A stretch of 64,000 nt of DNA from positions 27,895,919 to 27,959,918 of the forward strand of contig NC_084592.1 of the NCBI RefSeq assembly GCF_033807715.1, read 5' to 3'. The translations under genes were made by a program, and so were the position numbers. Below the pieces are notes generated by a model. The model did no database searches and was not told the DNA's origin. It saw nothing but the letters and a program-made list of their open reading frames with translations. Shown piece by piece: positions 1 through 64,000 of the stretch (the stretch's first letter is position 1; each line of letters opens with the position of its first letter). The DNA comes from Cololabis saira (lineage: Eukaryota; Chordata; Actinopteri; Beloniformes; Belonidae).

Positions 1-849
1 TTCTTTTTTGCGTGGAAATGCTAGAAAGCATTTGTTGTAGAAAGTGTAAATAATAATAATGTGAAGGTTAAAGGGTAGGCATTTATAAGATCAGAGCTTC
101 AGCCTATTCCTTTTCGATCCAAATGATTACACGATATGCTATGAATGAGTGTACCATATTGAGCACATGATCGAAATAAATAAATAAATAAATAAATATA
201 TATACACACATATATATATAGCATAGAAAAGAAGGGGATGTTTTCCCTGAAAGCAATTCTGGCTCCATTTTATGGTCATTTATGGGTTAGCGATTCCATC
301 TCTGCAGTCTTTCACATTATTAATTGTTTATTTATTGACACTGCTGCAATTGCCCTTTTTATCTTTTGTCTTTACCATTCTGCTAAAATCACCATAATTA
401 AAAAAGAGAAAGGAGAACCATCAATAAGGTCAGTCATTAGGTGAGAGAGGGGTCTGTGGTCTGTAGCCTGTAGTCTTTCTAATTAATAAAGCCAAGGTAA
501 GGCAGCCAATGATCTCCTAATCTTAGATAAACAGTATAGCTCAATAAAGTATATCCTGGAATGTAAGGTTGCAAATATCAGGGCATATGAGAAATGGTCC
601 ATACAGTAAGTTGATCTAATGTCAAATGAAGAACACGACGCAGAAGCCATAAGTAAAAACCTAAGTATGCTCTTATTACATCCGCTAATACAGAGCACTT
701 GATAAATCATTACTAAGAGGGTTAAATACCTCTATAAAAACAGAGGTTTTAGCGATTTGCTGTTCTGGAGTGTTCAGGTGTGTATTAACATTTTAAAACA
801 AATTTGGAGTCCATCCATGCAAAGATTGATTTCTAATAGATTGGGCTAC
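1..849. other. Last slc4a3 intron, left part: nothing recognised
   Basis: AT-rich DNA with a short (aaat)n and AT run near 177-220. Short open frames at 238-444 and 483-710 look random: no family motif and no splice-compatible context. Confidence 0.6.
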
Positions 850-2215
850 AACAATCTTTTAATTCTCTACAAGAAGGGTGCAAGCTGTCTATTCCCTGAG
901 GAGGCTGAGGTCCTTCAACGTTTGTAATACCATGTTGAGAATGTTTTACCAGTCTGTGGTGGCCAGTGCTTTCCTCTACGCTGTGTGCTCGGGGAGTGGT
1001 CTGAGGGCGGCGGACGCTGGTGACATTGTTGGGGCAAAACTGGACTCTGACAGCAGTGTTGGAGAAGAGGACGCTGTCCAAGTTAGGGTTCATCTTGGAC
1101 AATTCATACCACCCACTGCACAACACTCTGGACTAGGGCTGTTCGATTAATCGATTTTAAATCGTAATCGCGATTATGTAATTAGAACGATGTTAAAACG
1201 TGAAAATCGTAAAATCGATTTTTCACTTTTTTTTAAAAAAATTTAATTTATTTTTTTACCTTGTCTGCACACATATTAATGATTGATACCATATTAATGA
1301 TTGATGGAAATACCTCTCAATACCTGCGACAAGTGCCCCATCGGAGAGGCTCTTTAGTGTAGGAGGGGGCGTTGGAACATGCCACCGGGTAGACCGGCTC
1401 GTGTTCCTTGCAAAAAACTTGCAAATGTGAATAGCAAATGTAATGACTGACATTACACACCTCTACCTCCTTCATGGGTTGCATTATTATTTAGCATGCA
1501 AAGACCCAGTTTAGTTTAATTAGAAAATGTCTTGTTTTATTAAATTGGAAATATAACTTACTGTATGTTTGCAAGTGCTGATTTGCTGATTTTTTTTTCC
1601 AGAGATAAAACTTTATATTTTATTATATTTTTTAAAACTTTTTTTCAACTTATTTTACAGAGTTTTGCACTTTATTCATTCATTTTTGGTTTAATAAGAG
1701 CAAAGTTAGCACTTAAAGCCCAATGGGGCAAATGTTCCATTAAAATACAGCATATATGAAATCATTTCTTTGCCTTTTGTCAATTCACAAAATAATCGTA
1801 ATCGAAAATCGGATTTTGAGAGAAAAAAATCGAGATTTTATTTTTGGGCAAAATCGAACAGCCCTACTCTGGACACAGCAGCAGCAGTACTAGGATGATC
1901 CTTACTAAACACACTACTGAGCGCCACAGGAAATCCTTCCCATCTGTGGTCATCAAGCTGTACAACTCCTCACTCAAAAAGAAAGTCAGACATTGGGGAG
2001 GAAACCGGACTTTCACCTCAAACTACTGTGCAATGAGTACAATAACAGCATAAAGGATTACTGTGTATATCCTTAGTTTTTTTATTCCTTGTATTTATTC
2101 TTATTGATATGATAGTATATTGTGGTGACGGTCTTGGGTTAACCTTTCCTTAATACTAAAAAAGCTAATTCCCTTTGGCAATAAAATAAAGTATTCTTAT
2201 TCTGAATCTGAATCA
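850..2215 (+). pseudogene. Non-LTR retrotransposon 3' end, split by a hAT element
   Basis: Before 1133 the plus strand reads LRRLRSFNVCNTMLRMFYQ and VVASAFLYAV. After 1867 it reads SLLNTLLSATGNPSHLWSS-type sequence ending in a 3' tail with repeated ttctgaatctgaatc near 2195-2213. These are the C-terminal reverse-transcriptase motifs of fish non-LTR elements, with stops and frameshifts. The two halves are interrupted by the element at 1134-1866. Confidence 0.75.
1134..1866. mobile_element. Non-autonomous hAT element 1 with 8-bp target duplication
   Basis: Terminal inverted repeats begin TAGGGCTGTTCGATTAATCG on the left and, at the right end, the complement of TAGGGCTGTTCGATTTTGCC. The flanking 8-mer CTCTGGAC at 1126-1133 is repeated at 1867-1874. 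No transposase frame is seen. The 8-bp duplication and TAGGG ends are typical of the hAT superfamily. Confidence 0.92.
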
Positions 2216-2349
2216 CATTCAAGACAGATGTCAAACATTCCAGGAGGGGGTCCTAGAAAGTTTACCACAAGATTAGATTGTGCAGTTAGCAGGATAAAGC
2301 TTACAGTTCAAGTGTGTATGGATAGAAACATACTTAAACAATTATGGCT

Positions 2350-2790
2350 TGTTAGGGAGACCAGCTGAAGTCTAGAAAGTGTCTTCCTTCTAAGAAGAAA
2401 TTGTGGCATTGGCTTATGTTTGCAAAATTGTATCTGAACAAACCACAAACCTTCTGGAACAATGAGTGTGTCAGAAACTGGGTCATGCAACAGGACAATG
2501 ATCCCAAGAATACCAGAAAATCTACAAAAGACAGGCTAACAAAAAAGAAACAAGAAACTAGGTGTTTCAAAGACCCCGTCCAAGTCCAGACCTCAGTCAG
2601 GCTGAAATGTTGTGGCATGACCTTAAGAGAGCGATGCAACAACTGTCTGTAAATGTTAAGAAACCAAAGCAACATTACAAAAAAGACTGGGGCAGAATTC
2701 ATCCAGAACAAAGTGACACCAGTAATGTCCTACAGAAAATCATTACTTCAGATTACTGCTGCTAAAAGTGGCTTTACAAGATTTCGAAAT
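2350..2790 (+). pseudogene. Tc1-like transposase relic
   Basis: Plus-strand frames carry NWVMQQDNDPKNT and, after a frame change, SPDLSQAEMLWHDLKRAM. These are the second and third catalytic blocks of Tc1 transposases (QQDNDPKHT and SPDLNPIE). The frame shift and missing N-terminus show that it is dead. Confidence 0.85.
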
Positions 2791-3000
2791 CGTGGGGAGA
2801 ACTTAGTTTTTCAGCTGTAGATTATCATAGAGGGACAGATCCTCAGGAATATTTGGGGGGGTTCATGGATTTTACAAACTATAAAAAAAACATGGCAACA
2901 TCAATTTAATGTTAAATTTGTTGTAAAATGAATATCCTGAGGCTGAGTTGGACGAGATGATCACATTATTTCAGAAATTCCTGGAATGCCCCAAACTTAC

Positions 3001-56707
<53,707 letters not shown>

Positions 56708-57070
56708 GTGGTCTACCAAGCCCCCAGTAGGTAAAGGCTACAAGACCTCCGGAGGGAGCAGGGGCCTGCAGGAAAGTATGCTAGTGCCTCTGGAGTAAAA
56801 CTAGGATGAGACCCTGTGCATGGATTTGCTATGGGTGGGGGTCTGCAAGTAGGTTGATATGATGAGATGTGACAATAGGTACAAGGTGACAAAGGTGGCT
56901 AAGGGTGGGATGTGAGAGCCAGGCTGGGTTAGTGTCGTAGAGAGAGAGGTATAAGCATGAGGGAAGGAGGGGGAAGATGGGGTGTAAAGCAGCAGGAACC
57001 TAGAGGAGGACAGGGATCAGCCCTTCTCTTTCACGGCTGGGGATCCAAGAAGCCTTTGGGGTGGCATAAC
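56708..57070 (-). other. slc4a3: Probable 5' untranslated region and upstream sequence of long-form slc4a3
   Basis: Read on the minus strand, pyrimidine-rich stretches with AG ends (cctctag near 57000, catcctag near 56806, ttcctgcag near 56765) precede the start codon. The last probably begins the exon holding the start. No CpG island and no clear TATA box are seen, so the promoter and an earlier untranslated exon may be farther right. Confidence 0.4.
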
Positions 57071-58020
57071 CTAAGGAAAAATGATAAAAACAGGCAATAA
57101 TATGAATCCAATATAATGAATATTTGAGCAATGACAAATGCAGGCAATGCTATTTACTGTCACCCATAAAACACACTGAATATATTAAAGGTTAACTACA
57201 GAGGCGTGAACTATACGTTTTTAAGAGACAAAATCACTTTTGTGAATCGTAGTGTGAGGTCAGATTGCTTTGTATGTTATTGCTAGATGTCAGGCTAAGA
57301 ATTATATCCTCTCTAACATGATAATATTGTGCTTCAAGAATTTTTTTAAGTAATTTCCATCCAAATTAGGTTTGCATGGTCATGCAAAGCTTGACAAATG
57401 ATCTTGAACAAGGCATGCTATTTGGGAATGAGGGTTTTCCAAGGGGTGTGCCATGCTGCTATAAAACAGTGCTAGGGGCAAATTATTATTTTAAAAAGGA
57501 TTAATCCGGCGATTATTATATTTATTTATTTATTTTATTTATTGGTTTAGTTGATAGGGACAATGCAGTTTAAACATAGTTTCAGTACAATGACAGCAAC
57601 TGATGTTCTGCACATAGAGTTTATAGCTATTGCTAATTTGCAACTCCTGTCCCTAGTTGGGCTTTTCTAACAATAAAATACAATACAACAATATCTAATA
57701 TCTATTGATTAGTCGACTAATTTAATGAGTAATTGGACAATTATTCTTATGATTATTTTTCTGTTGTTTGATTAATAAAAACCATAATGTATCAAATACA
57801 TATAAAAACTATTTAATAATATAGTTTATTAAACACAGTTATACAAAGCAAAATTAAAATCTAAAATAAAATTAAAAAATAACATATTTGGATAAAACTG
57901 TTTGCACACTAAATTACATATTTTTATTACATACAAAAGTCTAATCATGAAAGGAACCCTTCTATGGCGGATGGAACGACAACAAAGTTGTTTTCGATAG
58001 GAATCATTTTCTAGTGGTAC
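57071..58020. other. Upstream of slc4a3: retroelement-like tail, otherwise nothing
   Basis: 57520-57680 ((attt)n, then ggtttagttgatagggacaa and ctcctgtccctagttgggct) resembles a retroelement 3' tail in minus orientation. The rest is AT-rich and unrecognised. Confidence 0.4.
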
Positions 58021-58345
58021 TTAAAGGGGACCTATTATGAAAAACAGGTTTTCTCTTGCTTTAACATATATAAAGTGGTCTCCCCTCAGCCTGGAAACTC
58101 AGAGAAGGAGGAAAGCAACCAAATTCTGCAGTGTCTGTACAGCCGCCCGGATGAGCCATCCAGTGTGATGTGGATCTACGAGCCGTTCAGATTCTGCTCC
58201 TGTCGTGACGTCACAACAGGAGCGATGCATGAAACCACGCACACAACTAACTCCGCCCGCTGGAGCTTCCGCCATTTTTTCGTAGCGGTGTATCGCGTGG
58301 CGAGGGCAGGTGTAGGAGACGTTTGGGGATTCTGCTGAACAGGAC
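58021..58345. mobile_element. Truncated copy of the GGGGAC TTAA element
   Basis: Starts TTAAAGGGGACCTATTATG and follows the inverted right end of the element at 39148-40576 (ctttaacatatataaagtgg, ttctgcagtgtctgtacag). No matching second terminus is found. Confidence 0.8.
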
Positions 58346-58619
58346 TTCTGTTTGGCCTTAAATAGATAGGTGAAGTCATGGAAAGTGAAGCTTTAATAAT
58401 TTAAGCAGATATATGATTATATGAGACGAAGGGAGTTGAGCTCTAATTTGCTCTCAGTTTTTGTAACATGTTTTTTTAATGGATCCTGTTGTAACAGTTC
58501 AACATGAACAGAAAATAAGAAAAACTCGTTTCTTGTGTTTTTATGTGTGTGTCTTATCACTGTGTCTCATGGCTGTACGATATGGGCAGCACTTTACAAA
58601 TTATGATACAGATGCCAAA

Positions 58620-58774
<155 letters not shown>

Positions 58775-60991
58775 GTTTAAGATTAGGTGAATATACCAGA
58801 TAAATAACAACATTATTATTAATTATACTTTTGCATATAGGATAAAATGCAGACCTAGGATTGGAAAAAATAAGTACAGTATAGCCTTACTGCTCCCTTA
58901 AGATAGCTATTATTGACCAGGTGCTACTAATCAAACTATCATCATAAATTACAAATGGAAAGTGTCAAAAAAGGAATGACATGGGCAGTGAAACAGTTGT
59001 TGTTTCCCATCAATCGGAAAAAGGCTGTCAGGCCATTTCCAAAGAGTTTAGAGCCCACAAACATGGAAAATATAACACAACTGCCAATGTTAATGAGAGT
59101 TGATGATCGAGCAACGCCCTCACGAGGTAAAGCCCTACTCTGCTCTAACAAAAAAATTGATAAATAATAATAATTCATAATAATAATTCATTTAAATTAT
59201 AGGCGCCTTTTAAGTACTCAAGGACACCGTACATAAGATAGAACTTTTCAATAAAATCAAATACCATAGACTGACATACCATGCCACGAATAAAATAAGG
59301 AACAAGAAATAGAAACAAGTTAATATTAGAAAATGCCACTTTAGTCAGGGAGAGAAAGCAGCTTCACACAGATGGGTTAATGAGGACTATGCTGTATCTT
59401 CCAAAACAATTGCATAATTAAACAGACTTAAAACAATAGCATAGTTACACCAAAACAGAATTACAACAAGTTTAAAAGCTAAAGAGTTGCTGGAGGAGCA
59501 GAAGCAGCTATAGTCACGCCAGCATTTACGCTTCTCCAGACATTACACCAAACACTGAAATATATCTCAAACTGAACTGGCATCAGTTACTGTGGTAAAA
59601 AGATAGCAGCATATTTGAAAAGTTGCAAGTTAAATCACAATACTTTGGGAACAATGTCCTTTGAACTGACAACAAAGGGGAGTTTATGGAGATTGTAGCT
59701 TCTACGGAAAAAATCCAAACTAAAAAATGCTAACAATTTTATTTATTTTTGCTATGCTATGTCAACTAGTGTATGTTGTTTTTTGTAAAAAAATAAATAA
59801 ATACAACTATTCAAGAAAAGGATTCCAGGTGTCAACAGTATCACCAGTTATTCAGCTTCTTTTTGTGCCTATTTAGGTAATATTTCTGATCAAATCCTTA
59901 AACCTCAAGAACCCCAAGAAGCACTGTCCTACATCCAGGCATTTGCTAAACTGGCCTTGCTATGCAATTTTAAAGTAAGAATAGAATGTGTTGTTTTTTT
60001 CTGCACAGAGTCACAGGAAACCCAGATTAATGTTGTCCCACTTTGTGTGTTGGATTTCTGTCAAGATTATTTCACCATAATGGACAAAACTGGCATCCAA
60101 GATCCTGGAAGAGCTCCAGCTTCATCGAGGCCAGGTACTAGTCATTACTAACAATGCTGAAACTCCCAAAGAGACTTCTTAACTAAAAGTAAGTTAAGGT
60201 ATCTTATTAATGAAATCCTCATGCACTTTTTCCTCAGATTTTCTCATTCTATTTGCAGGTACAGACGGAAAAAGCAGTCAGGGCCATCTGGTACTGGAAA
60301 GGAAATTAAGTGCTCTCATTTATTTTGAAAATGTTGCCACTGAAGCCAATATACAGCCTCATTAGTGGATCTATTTATTTACTACAGTTAATTCAAACTT
60401 ATAATAATTCTACACACAGGCTAATATTTGGTATTCCATATGGATTTCTTTAGTTTTTTTAAATGTATACTGGATACAATCTTTCCTATCAGTGCACACC
60501 TTCTTACTCTCTCACAAATAAACTGGCATCAGACCCACGAGCCCCTGCTTTCCAAGCATGTGCTCAAATAAGATCAAACCATGATCATCTGTGGGATGAA
60601 AAGTGACTTGTGGCTGTTTCCTGCAGAGACGATTTCCTTAACTGAGAGACTTTGTTGCACGATTTAGCTATTTATAGCAATCTGTTTATTTATAAAACGC
60701 ACCCAATGACAAATGGATATCAACTTTCTGGACTTTCCAGTACCAGTGCATGTGTCTTGTGGTATTTATCCTAAAAGTTTGCTTCAGTCAAACTGTTTAC
60801 ATCGAGTGGAAATCGTTCATTTATTGCTCTGCAGTAAACATGACAATTAGCAGTGACTGTGTGCTCCAGTGTACTCCAGTATACAGATAACCGTATAATT
60901 GTTAGTTAGGTGGACATCTGGGGATCAATCTTGGCATCGAGAAATATATTTGTTTATTTACTTTTCACAGACAGCTGAACTGCAGTTTCTC
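58775..60991. other. Upstream of slc4a3: nothing recognised
   Basis: AT-rich DNA without coding or element motifs. The ORF at 58955-59167 has no known domain. Confidence 0.4.
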
Positions 60992-62265
60992 TTAAAGCAG
61001 CACTATGTAACTTTTCCACCTTAATATCATATTTCCAGAGTCATTGTGATGGTACATTAACTTACAACAGGTTTAATGACACCTCTGTCATGGTCTGAGG
61101 GGTCTGTATCAGCTTCACTGGCACTATGTAACTTTGAGGAGCATGGTAGGAACCCTGCCACACTAAAAAACTAAACATTTTTACGGCTTTGACTGCTTTA
61201 CGGCATACGTCACTTCCCCTTCCTTCCGATTCGTAGTCGAGACGAAAATGGGCGGGGCGTGGAGCTCAGAGCTCCGCAGCAGCTGGTAACCCGTTACTGT
61301 GTTGTAGCTGCAGCAGCTCCACACAACAGACGTGGGGAAAAGATCGCTAATGGTTTAACTTTTCACCGCTTTCCAGCTTGGAGGAAGAACCACGGAGGCC
61401 GGCCAAGTATCTGAGATAACAAAGAGTCGTCGGCTCGGTTGGATCGCGGCTGTAACAACCAAACATAACCTTACACAGTTTGCCACAAACAAACACTAAC
61501 ACAAACTGATGTCGGATCATTCACACGGGTTTTATTCCCCACTTCTCCAGCTAAACGCAGTTGCTGGCCAGCTCTCTGCGGTGCGATTAACCCCAATCTT
61601 CAGATAAAACTAGTTTGTTGAGGAAAAAATATTAACTCTATTTGTAGCTGCAGAGGAAAAAAAATAATCTCACATGGAAAACAAAAATATTGCTCACGCC
61701 TCGGAGCCTCTTCAGCATAATATAGCAGTCAAAAAAAAAGAAAAGTAAGAGTAATACAAAACATGTACTGTATGTTGTACTATTATACTAATTTATTGAA
61801 ACACATGGCGAGTCAAACATTTACCAAAGCAGCTGCCAAACACTCCTAAACAAGGTAGGCTAAGATGTGGGTTGTGCAGAACTGCGGCAGTAAGTCCTCA
61901 TCGGAGCTCCACCCTTTGACAAGGATTTCATATGGACCCAAACCGTTAATAATCATTATTTTCTCCATACACCACTCCCTGGCTTCCTTGTTTAAGGTAT
62001 CCCGGTAAATTCCAGTTCCTTTCCAGCAGTTTAACATCTTTTTTTTTGCGTTCCGTCTGTTCACTTGGTGAAACAGAAAAGTAGTTTTGAAAGTCCGTCC
62101 CGTCTTCTCTCAAAACAAATGCACGTGGCGGGGACAGGAGTTTTCCGGCAGTACGCGCTGGTGCTCATGGGAAATGTAGTGTTCTTTCTGGTAAAGCACT
62201 ACCGCTTTTGTCCAAAGGAGCCGCCAAACTAAACAAAAGCTGAAAGTTACATTGTGCTGCTTTAA
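60992..62265. mobile_element. TTAA-flanked element with AGCAGCAC termini
   Basis: TTAA at 60992-60995 and 62262-62265. Ends AGCAGCACTATGTAACTTT and, complemented, AGCAGCACAATGTAACTTT. The minus frame at 61846-62064 reads EAREWCMEKIMIINGLGPYE and GWSSDEDLLP, a phrase known from fish transposon-encoded proteins; the rest of the coding region is missing or broken. Confidence 0.9.
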
Positions 62266-62859
62266 GGATATAATTCTTATCGCATCGTAAAATGTGTTAA
62301 TAATAATAATAAAATACCATCCCTGACTGGTCACAATCAGAAAGCAATCTCACTCACTCATGGCCATTAACATCACCCACGGTATCGCTTCAGATTACTT
62401 TGCAAAGGTTAGCTGTGCTTTTTTAAAAAGCTGAGTCAATTTCCTAAGCGGAGATCTTTGGAAAGACCTTTCTAAATACAGAGTTGCAGTGCAACATCTC
62501 CAGTGTTCATAGTTTTGTTTTCATTCAATTTTTTGCAACAAAAGTTTGGATTAGCTTTAAATGATGATTAAGCTCATCTGCGATGAGTTTTCTTCAACAT
62601 GCTTGTGATATGCAAACGTCATGTTTCCTTTTCTCATGATAAGTCTTTGCAAGAGTGAAAACAATGGAGGCCAGAAATCATATTCAGCAGTTCAGATGCT
62701 ATTCCTCCAACCCCTCTTGTTACTCCAAAAAGACATAGATGTCTGCAATGAACCGTCACAAGTCAAGGCCTTTCTAATGTGAAGCAGGACCACATCTGAG
62801 GTATTTTTTTTGTGGTTCAAAATTTAACTGAAGAGCAGCGAATTCATAACTTTAGCGCA
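62266..62859. other. Upstream of slc4a3: nothing recognised
   Basis: No motif or repeats. Confidence 0.4.
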
Positions 62860-63012
<153 letters not shown>

Positions 63013-64000
63013 ACAAAAGCCAGATTCTAAAACAGAAAAATGACTCCAGGCGTAATCACAAACAATATGTGTCTGGCTGTGCAATAAATGTATCAGCTTA
63101 AATTTCCATAAACTTACCAAGAGTTGTTACAGTGAATTTACATGTGTTGTGAGGGTCTAACACAGAGACACAGACGCCCAGAGTCTATTACTTTCTTGTT
63201 CGTTCTGCATTCATGAACCGTAAAATAAGCTTGTTTTGTCATGAGTTTGCTATTTTTCTTGTAGGTTTTTACATGTCACCCGCAAAAAAAAAACGCCATT
63301 CACATGATGCAGACGTAACTATCAGGGTAAAAGATGTCTACGAAAGAGTCTTTATGAGTTTTAAGCATGGGCAGGAACTCCAATGTCCTAATCCAAGGCC
63401 GGGCCAACTCGGTCAACAGATTGTCCTCCTCAACTTTGTAATGATGAGCCAAGGGTGTTTATGGGATGTTTTAGATTGAAGGGTGATGCTCCCGCCATAA
63501 ATTATGCACCTTCTCATGAAGAAAACTTTCAGGTACATTTATTCAGAAGGTGCTGCGTGTTCTGAATCTGGGGTTGAATGTGGTTGGAAAATCGTCCATC
63601 ACAAAGTTAGCCGGAGGAGCCTTGGTGGGGGATATGGCAGGGCTGTGATGGAGCTTTAGTATCAAGCCCAAGAAAGGGAACTAGGTTCTACAGAAAAGGT
63701 AATGTGGTACATTAGCAGACCTGTAGATACAAAACGTTTTCCATAGCAGTTTTGTGAAAGAAATCACCAGCAAAACACACCTCAAGTGAGTTAAGAGCTT
63801 ACATGTGAAATGGTTATGTTTCTGTTTCTTTTCGTTGTCAAAATTCCCATTTGTGCAATTTAAGGGATAGTGGAAAAGCATCTCATCTCGATTTGTTCAG
63901 AGAAGAAACAATGTAAACTGTTGGCAGTAAGCACTTGGTAATGTTGTACACATACAGTACACATACACTTAACATGAGGTTTTACCAGAATATACTTGGA
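63013..64000. other. Right edge: nothing recognised
   Basis: The open frame at 63213-63479 lacks a known domain; the remainder is AT-rich. Confidence 0.4.

Overview
The window is vertebrate nuclear DNA, almost certainly from a teleost fish. It has one spliced gene with GT/AG introns, an AT-rich background, long microsatellites, and transposon families typical of fish genomes: hAT elements with 8-bp target duplications, TTAA-flanked elements, Tc1-like relics, non-LTR retrotransposon tails and a small LTR element. The species cannot be named from the sequence.

One protein-coding gene occupies most of the window on the minus strand: slc4a3, encoding anion exchanger AE3 (chloride/bicarbonate exchange). 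I could place 21 coding exons, from the start codon at 56707 down to 3001. Together they give 3654 nt, exactly 1218 codons, with every intron phase compatible. Only the last coding exon (the short cytoplasmic C-terminus) is missing, and it must lie left of base 1. Exons 1-6 encode the variable, charged N-terminal region. Exons 7-12 encode the conserved cytoplasmic domain. Exons 13-21 encode the transmembrane exchanger.

A second transcript start is visible. An open first exon at 24981-25239, inside intron 5, has its own start codon and the same splice phase as exon 5. It can therefore replace exons 1-5. This matches the known mammalian arrangement, in which a long brain form and a shorter cardiac form of AE3 come from separate promoters. 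The upstream reading frame of the short form ends in an ATGA overlap with its start codon.

Everything else is intronic or upstream DNA. The notable pieces are: a TA-flanked transposon at 34029-34958 that carries both a broken THAP-domain exon and a captured, expanded, broken first exon of an alpha-tocopherol-transfer-protein-like gene; a short LTR element at 49507-50714 with intact ends and a 5-bp target duplication; three hAT elements with perfect 8-bp duplications, two of them nested in older retrotransposons; several TTAA elements; and a duplicated intron segment of about 215 bp flanking exon 5. I found no tRNA, rRNA, CRISPR or bacterial-type gene.
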